From positions 1 to 25,584 of IMG/VR virus record IMGVR_UViG_3300032304_000976: a stretch of 25,584 nt of DNA; one strand, written 5' to 3'. How positions within the stretch are numbered: the stretch's first letter is position 1; every line of letters starts with the position of its first letter. Shown here one piece after another: positions 1 through 8,959 of the stretch. The notes under the pieces are model-generated. The model saw only the letters and a list, made by a program, of their open reading frames with translations, had not been told where the DNA came from and made no database searches. Source of the DNA: a virus. The translations under genes were made by a program, and so were the position numbers.

Positions 1-18
1 AGACTACCACGATACCTG

Positions 19-26
19 AATAAATA
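19..26 (+). promoter_or_regulatory. T4-type late promoter box (AATAAATA)
   Basis: The box AATAAATA fits the NATAAATA late-promoter core of marine T4-like phages (TATAAATA in T4, recognised by the gp55-type sigma factor). Transcription would begin about 6 bases after the box, near base 32. That leaves a leader of about 20 bases containing AAGAGA before the ATG at 52. The box therefore also argues against the earlier ATGs at 28 and 31, which would lie outside the transcript. Confidence 0.55.
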
Positions 27-51
27 CATGATGGAACAAAAAGAGATAAAA

Positions 52-702
52 ATGCCAAATAATCAAGATCAATCAGTTCAAAATACACAATCTCGTCCTA
101 ATGAAACTGGCGGATTTAATTTCCAAGGACACATCAAAATCCACGATCCTGAAACAAAAGAAATTTTTGTTGATAAACGCAACGCTATACACTATGAAAA
201 TATGAGTGTAGCCATGGTGAATAGTCTTAGCAATCAAGGATACGGCACGGTGTATCAGATGATTTTTGGTACAGGTGGCACCACAGTAGATCCTACAGGT
301 CTTATAACTTACCTTACACCAAATACTATTGGTGTTAATTCTAGTCTTTATAATCAAACTTATCAAAAAGTAGTTGATCAAAACGCTATCGAAAATCAAG
401 ACCCTGTGAGAAATAAAATGGAAATTAGGCACATCAGTGGCGCAACCTACAGTGATATTGTAATCAGCTGCCTACTAGATTACGGAGAACCATTAGAACA
501 AGAAGCATTTGACAACAGTGTTGATATGGATGGTGAATTTGTGTTTGATGAATTGGGACTAAAAAGTATTGGCCAAGATGGCACTGAAGGAAAATTACTT
601 ACACATGTGGTATTTCACCCTGTGCAGAAAAGTCTCAATAGACTGCTGCAGATTGACTACACTATACGTGTGCAGAGTTTGACCGGATTCACTGAGATAT
701 AA
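52..702 (+). CDS. Virion structural protein, probably baseplate or fibre-proximal
   Basis: The product is a 216-residue protein without signal peptide or membrane segment. The N-terminal 25 residues are polar and Gln/Asn-rich. They are followed by a conserved-looking block (GHIKIHDPETKEIFVDKRNA, then an FGTGGTTVDPTG stretch). The start at 52 is chosen because AAGAGA sits 5 bases upstream and a late-promoter box lies at 19-26; in-frame ATGs at 28 and 31 would give up to 224 residues and the frame is open to the window edge. The stop is two bases before the next start, so it is cotranscribed with the tail-fibre genes. I recall similar proteins as unnamed virion proteins of T4-like cyanophages, but no enzymatic motif is visible. 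The structural role is inferred from context. Confidence 0.7.
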   Translation: MPNNQDQSVQNTQSRPNETGGFNFQGHIKIHDPETKEIFVDKRNAIHYENMSVAMVNSLSNQGYGTVYQMIFGTGGTTVDPTGLITYLTPNTIGVNSSLYNQTYQKVVDQNAIENQDPVRNKMEIRHISGATYSDIVISCLLDYGEPLEQEAFDNSVDMDGEFVFDELGLKSIGQDGTEGKLLTHVVFHPVQKSLNRLLQIDYTIRVQSLTGFTEI

Positions 703-704
703 TT

Positions 705-2822
705 ATGCCATATATTGTTAATTTTACAGACAAAGAAAATAAAAGTCCAATCACAGTATTTGATAATACTTCTAGCACAGACACCAGCTTGACTTTTCCT
801 GGAAGAAATGTTACAGGTTACGGGCAGATCATCGCAGAGAATTTCTTATCACTCTTAGAAAATTTTGCATCTACCAACCAGCCAATAAATCCTGTAGAAG
901 GACAGCTTTGGTATGACAGCACAGGCGGCACACAGACTCTAAAAATATGGGATAACACTGCATGGAAGGCCGCGTCCGGAATACAAAAAGGTGTTAGTCA
1001 ACCTGCGGTAGAAAACAGCAAGGTTGGAGAACTTTGGGTAGATACCACAAATCAACAGTTGCGTATATTTACTGGCACAAGATGGATTTTAGTTGGCCCT
1101 ACTGAAAGCTCAGTAGGCGGTTTAAGATATGGACCGGTCATAGAAAAAATTTCCGATGCTGATAACTTAGATAGATTTATTCTTACATTTTATATTGCTG
1201 ACATCCCAGTAATTGTATTCAGCAAAGACAGTTTTACACCAAAGACTTTGATAACCGGATTCGATATTATCAAATCTGGTATAAACATCAGTACTCCTAC
1301 TACTTCAGGCGAAATTGCAAATTTTGTGGGAGGTTTTTTACCTGTGCTGAACGGCACAGCAAGAAATGCAGAAGCGTTATCTATTTCTGGTGTAGAAGTA
1401 CAAGCAGGCAAATTCCTTAGATCAGATGTAATTAATACCACAAATTTTGAAATTAAAATAAAAAACAACAACGGTATCTCAATCGGAGCCGATGAAACTT
1501 TCAAGTTATCTGCTACTGCAACATCTAGTAACATCTATAACTCATCTGCTGGTAGTTCTATTGATTTACAGACCAATCGAAATGGTATTCCGTCAACAAT
1601 CTTAAGGGTCGTCGATGACAAAATTGGTATTAATCAAAGCAATCCACTAGAGGCATTGGATATACAGGGCAATGCTAAAATTACAGGATCCTTTACAACT
1701 ACCAACCCTGCCGCTAGTACTAATTTAAATAATGGCAGTATCATTACACAGGGCGGTATTGCAGTCGCTAAAAATATTATTGTCGGTGAGGGTATTGACG
1801 TCACTGGTCCCCTGCAGACAACTACCATTCTTCCAAAACTCACTAACACATATGATATAGGTACTGTCACTCGACGCTACAACAACATACGTGCTAAAAC
1901 AATTATAGCAGACACTATACAGGGAGTGCTTGACGGTAACATCAGCGGCAATGCCAATACTGCCACAGCACTCAGTACAATTACCAGTTTTCAATTAGCA
2001 GGTGATGTCATTTCACCTGCTGTGCAATTTGACGGCCAAGTAGGCAGTTCTACAAAAATTCTTAATGCTACTCTTACTGCAAACATTATTGCAGGAAAAG
2101 ATACTCCCACACCTAATATTGGCAAAAAAGGCGATTTTGTTTTAACCTATAGACCCAGCGAAAGTACGTTAGCTAGTTCTGGTCTACTTAAACAAACTAG
2201 AGAAGTGTTTCTTGGTGATTTAGCAGTACCAATAGGTGCTATCTTGCCTTATACAGGGTCAACTGCTCCCAACGGTTATTTATTTTGTGATGGATCAGAA
2301 ATTGAAAGAGCAAAATTCTCAGACCTATTTGATGTCATCGGTAACTTGTATAACGGTGCTGCTGCATTGGTGGGAGTAAACACATTTCGAATTCCTGATC
2401 TAAGGGGTAGATTTCCACTTGGCAAGGATAACATGGATAATGCGGGAACTGTGCCAATTGTAACGGGTGGGTATGTAGATGCAGGAGGTGGCACAGCGGG
2501 TCGTGTTCCTGACGTCCAAGCAACGATACTTGGTGGAACAGCAGGACAAAGTTCTACTGCTCTAACGTTATCAAATCTACCAGAACACAGTCATTCTTTG
2601 TCGACCTCCACGCAGGATTATTCAGCAGTGGCATTAACCGCAACATTAGATCCATTGGCAACTTCTGGACCTGGGCCGACAGCCCCTGGACAAGCGCAAT
2701 ATCTCAAAGACAGCGGCGGAGTAAAAAAACCTTTAGGTGTGACATTAGCTACACCAGTGGGATTGATGAATCCTTTCTTGGCATTAAATTATATCATAAG
2801 ATCAGGTCCACCAGCTTTTTAA
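705..2822 (+). CDS. Tail-fibre-like protein with C-terminal tail-collar domain
   Basis: This 705-residue protein is the first of four fibre paralogues. Residues 1-195 hold the module shared by all four (GYGQ..AENF..LLENFA, GQLWYDS, GELWVDT, SKDSFTP). The centre is Ser/Thr/Asn-rich with typical fibre repeats (SGNANTATALST). Residues about 508-575 match a phage tail-collar domain (GAILPYTG, GYLFCDGSE, RIPDLRGRFPLGKD), known from T4 gp12 and many receptor-binding fibres. It is followed by LPEHSHSL with H628 and H630; HxH pairs bind metal in T4 gp12 and gp37. GAGAT lies about 6 bases before the start. The likely role is a distal fibre or collar adhesin contacting the host surface. The domain call is strong; the exact position in the virion is inferred. 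Confidence 0.85.
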   Translation: MPYIVNFTDKENKSPITVFDNTSSTDTSLTFPGRNVTGYGQIIAENFLSLLENFASTNQPINPVEGQLWYDSTGGTQTLKIWDNTAWKAASGIQKGVSQPAVENSKVGELWVDTTNQQLRIFTGTRWILVGPTESSVGGLRYGPVIEKISDADNLDRFILTFYIADIPVIVFSKDSFTPKTLITGFDIIKSGINISTPTTSGEIANFVGGFLPVLNGTARNAEALSISGVEVQAGKFLRSDVINTTNFEIKIKNNNGISIGADETFKLSATATSSNIYNSSAGSSIDLQTNRNGIPSTILRVVDDKIGINQSNPLEALDIQGNAKITGSFTTTNPAASTNLNNGSIITQGGIAVAKNIIVGEGIDVTGPLQTTTILPKLTNTYDIGTVTRRYNNIRAKTIIADTIQGVLDGNISGNANTATALSTITSFQLAGDVISPAVQFDGQVGSSTKILNATLTANIIAGKDTPTPNIGKKGDFVLTYRPSESTLASSGLLKQTREVFLGDLAVPIGAILPYTGSTAPNGYLFCDGSEIERAKFSDLFDVIGNLYNGAAALVGVNTFRIPDLRGRFPLGKDNMDNAGTVPIVTGGYVDAGGGTAGRVPDVQATILGGTAGQSSTALTLSNLPEHSHSLSTSTQDYSAVALTATLDPLATSGPGPTAPGQAQYLKDSGGVKKPLGVTLATPVGLMNPFLALNYIIRSGPPAF

Positions 2823-2833
2823 CAGAGTAAAAC

Positions 2834-4648
2834 ATGGCATATCAAATTAATAAAACTGACGGTACAATTGTAGCAACTGTGGCAGACGGACAGATTGACA
2901 GTCTTTCCACTGATATCACTCTCATAGGAAAAAATTACAGCGGATTCGGCGAAGCATTCAACGAAAACCTTATCAAATTGCTAGAACATTTTTCCAGCAC
3001 CACCGCACCCATACGTCCTATAAAAGGCCAAATATGGTATGATGCTAGTCAATCAAAATTAAAAGTCTACAACGGTGTTACTTTTGTTCCTGTAAGTTCA
3101 GCCACAGTATCAAGCTCTCAACCAACCACATTGGCCGCAGGCGACCTTTGGTATGATAACGTTGGGGAACAATTATACTTTTTTGATGGTGCCACGGCTG
3201 TATTGCTTGCGCCAGTTTACAGCAGTGTGCAAGGACTCAGTGGACTTAGAATTGACACTATTCTAGATACACTTAACCAGACCAGAGTAATAACTAGTCT
3301 GTATAATAATGGTGTACTGTTAGGAATTTTTGCCAAAGACAGCTTTACACCTAAAATAGAAATTATAGGTTTTACGGGCAGTATTGCACCTGGATTTAAT
3401 GCAGGTTCTCTAGCAAATTTTAAAATACGTGCAACCTGCACCAACAGTGACAGTTTAGGTGGAGCACCGGCCACTACGTATGTTCGAACTGACACGTCTA
3501 ACAGTATAAATGGTCAACTACAGATCACTAGTGATTTGGGTGTAGTGGTAGGATCAGCGGGCCAGGCAAATCTATTTGTTAACTCCGGAAACGTGCTATT
3601 AAGTAATTCTGCGACAGATAAGAATATTGGATTCAGTGTGCGTAAAGGTATTACGCAGGAAACAGCTTTTGAGATCAATGCATCTACAAGAACGGTGAGT
3701 TTGTATTCGGGGTTCATAGGTAGTACAGTGACCACAGGCGGAGATCTGATAGTAAATGGAAATCTTACAGTTGAAGGCACAACCACAACCATAAACACTA
3801 CCACAGTGGCAATAGAAGATAAAAACATAGTCATAGCCAATGTTACCAATCCTACAAACGTCACAGCCGATGGTGCAGGCATCACTATCAAAGCATCTAC
3901 AGATAAAACCATAGCCTACAACAATAGCAGTAATTGGCTTGACATATCCGAAACGCTGAATTTAGCTGCTGGCCGAGCAGTATATATTGGCGGCACCAAG
4001 GTAATAGATGGTAACAGTCTAGGCTCTTCTATCACTAGTATTCCGGGAGTTAGTTCCTTTGGTACACAGACCGTAGTTAACATTGGACCGGGTGTTCCTG
4101 CAGTTACGCAGATGAGACTGGAAAATCACAGAATCAGTACTGTGAGTACAAATTTTGACATTGAATTAGAGCCAGATGGTTCTGGAAATGTAGCACTAAT
4201 TGGGTCTCCTAGAATCACCGGTCTTCAAGATCCTATATCTACTCAAGACGCTGCTACTAAAGAGTATGTAGATAACAGAATAGAATCAAGACCTTTGATT
4301 TTTACCATTGATTTGTCTGATGGTAAATCTAATACCTATATTATTGCAAATATATTAAATAATCTTGCTCCTGTAGTTGAATACAGACCTGGTACATATG
4401 CCAGGATCTTGTGTAATTTAATCAGCAATAATTCGCAGACTCTGGAAATAAACTCTTTGCCACCAGCGTTTTCCACAGCAGCATTTCTAACCAACCTTGG
4501 TGGAGCTAGTAGCCTAGCAATCACCAACATCAGTTTCCCCTCAGCCTCTATTGCGGCTGCAAGTATATCGGTAACAAGAATTATCAAAGAATTTCAAATA
4601 ATTGGGGGAGTGTGGACATGGCAGTCAGATCTATCATTACCTTCATAA
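2834..4648 (+). CDS. Tail-fibre-like structural protein (second paralogue)
   Basis: This 604-residue protein begins with the shared fibre module (MAYQINKTDGT, GFGEAFNENLIKLLEHF, GQIWYDAS, GDLWYDN, AKDSFTP; residues 1-190). The central region holds a motif common in marine phage fibres (NGNLTVEGTTTTINTTTVAI, then KNIVIAN and DGAGITIKA). Near residues 465-490 comes ITGLQDPISTQDAATKEYVD, the classic shaft-to-tip segment of long tail fibres. The C-terminal ~115 residues are beta-rich and unlike the other paralogues, so this is probably the specificity tip. It starts 11 bases after the first fibre stop, behind only a weak AGAG ribosome site. It is probably trimeric and part of the adhesion apparatus. 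The fibre assignment is secure at class level, the receptor unknown. Confidence 0.82.
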   Translation: MAYQINKTDGTIVATVADGQIDSLSTDITLIGKNYSGFGEAFNENLIKLLEHFSSTTAPIRPIKGQIWYDASQSKLKVYNGVTFVPVSSATVSSSQPTTLAAGDLWYDNVGEQLYFFDGATAVLLAPVYSSVQGLSGLRIDTILDTLNQTRVITSLYNNGVLLGIFAKDSFTPKIEIIGFTGSIAPGFNAGSLANFKIRATCTNSDSLGGAPATTYVRTDTSNSINGQLQITSDLGVVVGSAGQANLFVNSGNVLLSNSATDKNIGFSVRKGITQETAFEINASTRTVSLYSGFIGSTVTTGGDLIVNGNLTVEGTTTTINTTTVAIEDKNIVIANVTNPTNVTADGAGITIKASTDKTIAYNNSSNWLDISETLNLAAGRAVYIGGTKVIDGNSLGSSITSIPGVSSFGTQTVVNIGPGVPAVTQMRLENHRISTVSTNFDIELEPDGSGNVALIGSPRITGLQDPISTQDAATKEYVDNRIESRPLIFTIDLSDGKSNTYIIANILNNLAPVVEYRPGTYARILCNLISNNSQTLEINSLPPAFSTAAFLTNLGGASSLAITNISFPSASIAAASISVTRIIKEFQIIGGVWTWQSDLSLPS

Positions 4649-4666
4649 TGAATTAGGAGTATATAA

Positions 4667-7093
4667 ATGGCCTATGTAATAAACAAGTTTAGTGGTGAAC
4701 AACTGGTGGTGCTGGCAGACGGTACCCTGGATACCACCACTAGTCTTGGATTGGTTGGTAGAAACTATGTGGGATACGGAGAAACCCAAAATGAAAATTT
4801 TGTTTTTCTTCTAGAAAATTTTGCTAACACAGCTCCCCCTTCGAGACCGATGAGCGGACAGATATGGTTTAATACCACGAATGATACAGCTTATACATAC
4901 GATGGATCTAATTGGAATCCAATTGGATCGGCTGCTGTTAGTGCGGTTGCTCCGCCAAGTACCAACTCTGGGGCGTTGTGGTTAAAAACCCCTATCAATC
5001 AATTATACGTATACACCGGAACAGAGTGGAGATTTATAGGACCCGAATCTGTAGACGGATTTGGATCTACTAGAGCCAGAGCTGGATCTCTGGATGACAG
5101 TACTGGCAATCCTCGGCCTGTAATCTTTTTAGAAACTAACGGTGCTGTATTTGCTATATGTACCTCTACCGCATTTGTTATAAACACCAGTGAGTCAGTT
5201 GCTGGATTCAGCAATGTCTTACAGGTAGGAATTAATTTATCTGCTACAGCTAAGATCAATGGCAGTATTACAGGTAATGCTGCTACAGCAGATCAATTAT
5301 CTAATGCAAGATTGATCAATGGTGTACCATTTAATGCCACAACTAATATTAACGTAACTGCTAACACTACCAATTTATTGAAAAAAGGTGATTATATTGT
5401 AGGATCGGATTTTAATGGTGCAGTAGAAAGAACATGGAATGTGGATGCATCATCTGCCAATCTCATAGGCAAGGTAGTTGCTAGAAACTCACAAGGTGGA
5501 TTTTCAGCAGGCACGATAACAGCAGATTTTGTCGGAGATCTCACTGGCAATGTAACAGCAACCAGCGGAGTTAGTACTTTCAATACTGTGCAAGCCACAC
5601 AATTTATTGGCGCACAGTTGTCTGGAAATGCCAACACAGCTACTAGATTAGCCACTGCTAGAACTATAAATGGTGTGGCATTTGATGGAGGTTCTGATAT
5701 CACTGTTCCAGTCAATGCCGGAACCTTAACTGGTAATAGTCTTAGTAACTCTGTGACATTGAGTTCTCTAACACAAGTGGGCACACTGACTACATTGACA
5801 GTGAACGATAGCGGTATATTTGTGGGCAGTGGAAGTCAGTTAAGATTATCAGTAGATTCAAGTATACCTACAATCAGATCAGTCACAGGAAGATTAAATT
5901 TTGATATGGGGCCAACTGGGCCAGACATAAACTTTGTAGACTCTGCAACATCGTTGAGTCTTGGCGGTCCATCATCTCCTGCATTGATTGGTGATAACAC
6001 CACTAATCTTGGAATCCCAGGATACAAGTTCGCCGACATTTATGCAGACAATTTTTTTGGTAACGCTAATTCATCCACTCTAGCTCTACGTGCGACTAAT
6101 CTAGTAGGCGGCGGCCTCGGCGCTATACCTGTACAGACCAACTCAACTACCACAGGTTTCTTGGGACTAGGTGCAGACAACTATGTGCTACGAGCCAGAA
6201 CCGGTGGCCCAGCATGGGAACCATTGATCTTAGAGCAGCTGAACAAAGGCAGTTTTATCAACATGGTCAACAGCACTACTAGCGGTAGTGTGAATTTGTT
6301 TAATTCGTCTGTGCCTGTGACAATATCTGTAGATGCAACATCAACTAACACAGCCAGCAAAGTGGTAGCACGTGATGCCAGCGGTAATTTTTCAGCAGGT
6401 ACTATTACTGCAAATCTCGTAGGAGAAGTCACAGGGAATCTCATAGGCAATGCAACTACAGCCACAAACGCAGTCAATGCCACAAACGCAACTACAGCCA
6501 CAAACGCAACTACAGCCACAAACGCAGTCAATGCTACAAACGCAGTCAATGCCACAAACGCAGTCAATGCTACAAACGCAGTCAATGCTACAACCGCAAT
6601 TAATGCGGTAACGGCAGTATCATGTTCAGGCAACGCAGCAACAGCTACAAACCCACAGGCCGGTGGCTCGTTTATCACCTCTAGCAATATTGCTAGTCAG
6701 TCAGTGGCGTTTGCTACAACTGCTGGAAACGTGTCTGAAATAGTTCCTTTGAGCAAAGGAGGCACAGGCGTGCAAAACGCCGTAGCCGCAGGCTCTGCTT
6801 TAGGAGCTATTGGTGTTGAGCAAGTATGGTTAAATATGGCATCCCAAAGAGCAGCGGGAGTCACATACACTAACTCAACAGGCCGACCAATAATGGTGGC
6901 TATATCAGTTGCTGATGGCGGCGCAGGCGGCGGCGGCTATGGTTTTACCATTAATGGAACTGCTGTTGTCTCTTGTGGATATGATTTTGGCGCATTTTTC
7001 TCAGTTATCGTTCCAAATCTAGCTTCGTATAGTCTTGCGTTATCAAATGCAGGTATTGGCACTTGGTGTGAACTGAGAGCAATAGGTGCGTAG
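4667..7093 (+). CDS. Tail-fibre-like protein with Asn/Thr repeat and C-terminal tip (third paralogue)
   Basis: At 808 residues this is the longest fibre paralogue. Residues 1-190 are the shared module (MAYVINKFSG, GYGETQNENFVFLLENFA, GQIWFNTT, YVYTGTEWRFIGPE). The middle holds repeated fibre elements (GNAATADQLSNARLINGVPF; GNANTATRLATARTINGVAF). Two paired segments of the type VVARxSxGxFSAGTITA occur near residues 270 and 570. An 18-bp tandem repeat encodes an NAT/NAV tract near residues 600-647. The C-terminal ~90 residues (TYTNSTGRPIMVAIS, a Gly-rich GGAGGGGYG loop, WCELRAIGA) resemble the receptor-binding tip found on many phage tail fibres. TAGGAG lies 7 bases before the start. The role is host recognition, inferred from family resemblance. 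Confidence 0.83.
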   Translation: MAYVINKFSGEQLVVLADGTLDTTTSLGLVGRNYVGYGETQNENFVFLLENFANTAPPSRPMSGQIWFNTTNDTAYTYDGSNWNPIGSAAVSAVAPPSTNSGALWLKTPINQLYVYTGTEWRFIGPESVDGFGSTRARAGSLDDSTGNPRPVIFLETNGAVFAICTSTAFVINTSESVAGFSNVLQVGINLSATAKINGSITGNAATADQLSNARLINGVPFNATTNINVTANTTNLLKKGDYIVGSDFNGAVERTWNVDASSANLIGKVVARNSQGGFSAGTITADFVGDLTGNVTATSGVSTFNTVQATQFIGAQLSGNANTATRLATARTINGVAFDGGSDITVPVNAGTLTGNSLSNSVTLSSLTQVGTLTTLTVNDSGIFVGSGSQLRLSVDSSIPTIRSVTGRLNFDMGPTGPDINFVDSATSLSLGGPSSPALIGDNTTNLGIPGYKFADIYADNFFGNANSSTLALRATNLVGGGLGAIPVQTNSTTTGFLGLGADNYVLRARTGGPAWEPLILEQLNKGSFINMVNSTTSGSVNLFNSSVPVTISVDATSTNTASKVVARDASGNFSAGTITANLVGEVTGNLIGNATTATNAVNATNATTATNATTATNAVNATNAVNATNAVNATNAVNATTAINAVTAVSCSGNAATATNPQAGGSFITSSNIASQSVAFATTAGNVSEIVPLSKGGTGVQNAVAAGSALGAIGVEQVWLNMASQRAAGVTYTNSTGRPIMVAISVADGGAGGGGYGFTINGTAVVSCGYDFGAFFSVIVPNLASYSLALSNAGIGTWCELRAIGA
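6464..6607 (+). repeat. 18-bp tandem repeat inside the third fibre gene
   Basis: Eight consecutive 18-base units follow the pattern ACAAACGCAGTCAATGCY or the variant ACAAACGCAACTACAGCC; the last unit is degenerate. A partial unit precedes at 6452-6463. The unit is in frame and encodes six-residue repeats (TNAVNA or TNATTA), so copy number can change by whole units without a frameshift. The tract lies in the shaft, upstream of the putative tip. Confidence 0.9.
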
Positions 7094-7126
7094 TAGTTTG
7101 GGGTATTTGGAAACAAAAATAACAAC

Positions 7127-7134
7127 GATAAATA
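7127..7134 (+). promoter_or_regulatory. T4-type late promoter box (GATAAATA)
   Basis: GATAAATA matches the NATAAATA late core of marine T4-like phages. It lies in the 63-base gap between the third and fourth fibre genes. The predicted start near 7140 gives a 17-base leader containing TAGGGG, 8 bases before the ATG at 7157. It would make the fourth fibre and the two smaller proteins after it a separate late unit. Confidence 0.65.
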
Positions 7135-7156
7135 CAAGATATTAGGGGTCCATAGC

Positions 7157-8959
7157 ATGGCATATGAAGTCAACAAATTTAATGGGATATTTATAACGTC
7201 TGTAGCCGACGGTACAATAGACACCACTACTGATCTAAGATTGGTGGGAAAAAATTACGCAGGCTATGGTGAAGTGCAGAATGAGAATTTTGTACACCTA
7301 TTAGAAAATTTTGCAAACATCACAGCACCACCAAAAGCCATAACTGGACAAATTTGGTTTGACACAGCTGCAAAAAAACTCAAGTTCTATGACGGAGCCA
7401 AGTTCAAAACAGCTGGCGGAGCAGAAGCCAGTGCATCAGCACCCAGCGGTTTATCGGTAGGAGATTTTTGGTGGGACACAGCTGCCAAACAATTATACAC
7501 ATATACCGGTACTGAATTCACTTTAATTGGTCCTATAGCTAGCCCAGATCTAGGCACATCAATTATCAGCCCTGCAGTGGTATACGGAACATTGGCCACT
7601 GCAGAAGGTCCCCACACCATACTCAAAGTCATAGCAGACAGTAAAACCATAGCTGTGATCAGCAAGACTGCATTCACTCTTGACCCTGCTAAAAACACCA
7701 TTGACGATTTCACAGTGATCAAGAAAGGTATAACTCTAGTTAAATCACAGACTGGTGTATCTTCAGATGATTTTACATTTTGGGGCACTGCATCTAATGC
7801 TAGTAAATTAGGTGGATTCACAGCCGACCAATATATCAAAACAGGAGAAAGTGCATTTATATCAGAAGTTAGTTTTGGTGATCCTGGATTTCAAGTTGGT
7901 GATGGCAATGACCTTAGAATACGAGTTGAAGACGGTAGCGATGTAATTGTTGAAAATCGTTTAGGCAATGACATAACATTTAGAATTACGGTGACAGATA
8001 TCACTGACGAAAGAGACATTGCTGTGGTGAAATCCACAGGAGTGGAACCTGGTTTTACCAATGCCTATACGTTAGGATCGACCACAAAACTGTGGAGCAA
8101 TGTATACGCCACTACATTCAATGGTTCGTTAGTTGGAGCAGTCACAGGAAATACCACAGGTAATCACAAAGGCAATGTGCTGGCCAATGACAACAACGTA
8201 TTGATAGATGCTGCAACAAAACAGATAGGTTTTGCCGGTGCTAATATTGTTGGTACTCTTACTGGATCAGTCACAGGATCTGCTTCAACCGCGATAAATG
8301 CCAGTCAATTAAACAATTTGTCACCTAGTGCTACTGTGCCAGGGTCAGCGATTTCAACAATTGCTGTGAGAAACTCCAACGGTGATTTGGTTGCAAATCA
8401 ATTTGTTGGTATTGCAGACAATGTTGATAGAACTTTTATTGATCGAACCAACGCAAGAGTTGATCCTACGTGGAATGACAGCACCGCTAGTACACAGTAT
8501 AGAACCGCTAGACTTACTGCAACTGCATATAGTATTGCAGCAAGAGATGTCAGTGGTAATATCACAGCAAACATTTTCAATGGCACAGCCACAGCTGCTC
8601 GTTACGCTGATTTAGCAGAAAAATATCTAGCAGATCGAGATTATGTGCCAGGCACAGTGGTTGTAATAGGCGGCACCAAAGAAGTCACAGCCGGTGATGT
8701 CAACACTCGCGCTATTGGAGTAGTTAGTGCAAATCCTGCTTTTATGATGAACAAAGATCTCGAAGGTGGAACATATATTGCTCTTAAAGGTAGAGTACCG
8801 TGTAAGACCTACGGTTCGGTGCAGAAAGGTGATAGATTAATTGCTGGTCCAAGTGGCACAGCAATGGCAGCGCACGGCAACTACGCTAATGTGTTTGCCA
8901 TTGCTTTGGAATCAACTAGCACACAGTCTGATAACACAATTGAAGTATTGGTGCTGTAA
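7157..8959 (+). CDS. Tail-fibre-like structural protein (fourth paralogue)
   Basis: This 600-residue protein has the shared N-terminal module in its clearest form (GTIDTTTDLRLVGKNYAGYG, ENFVHLLENFAN, GQIWFDTA, GDFWWDTA, YTYTGTEFTLIGP). The middle has short fibre repeats (GAVTGNTTGNHKGN, GTLTGSVTGSASTA). The last ~120 residues form a distinct domain starting ARYADLAEKYLAD (about residue 481), then PGTVVVIGGTKEVT, AIGVVSANPAFMMN, KGRVPCKTYG and KGDRLIAGPSGTAMA. Such endings occur on marine phage fibres; a weak likeness to the Peptidase_G2 autoprocessing domain of some tail spikes is noted but unproven. It has its own late-promoter box and a TAGGGG ribosome site. Its stop overlaps the next ATG by one base. 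Confidence 0.83.
   Translation: MAYEVNKFNGIFITSVADGTIDTTTDLRLVGKNYAGYGEVQNENFVHLLENFANITAPPKAITGQIWFDTAAKKLKFYDGAKFKTAGGAEASASAPSGLSVGDFWWDTAAKQLYTYTGTEFTLIGPIASPDLGTSIISPAVVYGTLATAEGPHTILKVIADSKTIAVISKTAFTLDPAKNTIDDFTVIKKGITLVKSQTGVSSDDFTFWGTASNASKLGGFTADQYIKTGESAFISEVSFGDPGFQVGDGNDLRIRVEDGSDVIVENRLGNDITFRITVTDITDERDIAVVKSTGVEPGFTNAYTLGSTTKLWSNVYATTFNGSLVGAVTGNTTGNHKGNVLANDNNVLIDAATKQIGFAGANIVGTLTGSVTGSASTAINASQLNNLSPSATVPGSAISTIAVRNSNGDLVANQFVGIADNVDRTFIDRTNARVDPTWNDSTASTQYRTARLTATAYSIAARDVSGNITANIFNGTATAARYADLAEKYLADRDYVPGTVVVIGGTKEVTAGDVNTRAIGVVSANPAFMMNKDLEGGTYIALKGRVPCKTYGSVQKGDRLIAGPSGTAMAAHGNYANVFAIALESTSTQSDNTIEVLVL

Noticed and set aside
1-27. End of an upstream gene at the left edge
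   Set aside because: Stops occur in two frames (17-19 and 21-23) and the third is open into the first gene; too short to decide which, if any, is a real gene end.
4662-4669. TATAAATG resembling a late promoter at the third fibre gene
   Set aside because: It overlaps the ATG at 4667 and transcription from it would begin inside the gene; TAGGAG upstream shows it is simply the spacer of a normal ribosome site.
6464-6607. CRISPR-like or regulatory repeat array
   Set aside because: Units are contiguous with no spacers and are in frame, so it is a coding minisatellite.
6181-6687. 168-residue minus-strand open frame in the third fibre gene
   Set aside because: It is the antisense reading of the 18-bp repeat (Val/Ala/Phe low complexity), without ribosome site or domain, and lies wholly inside a confident gene.
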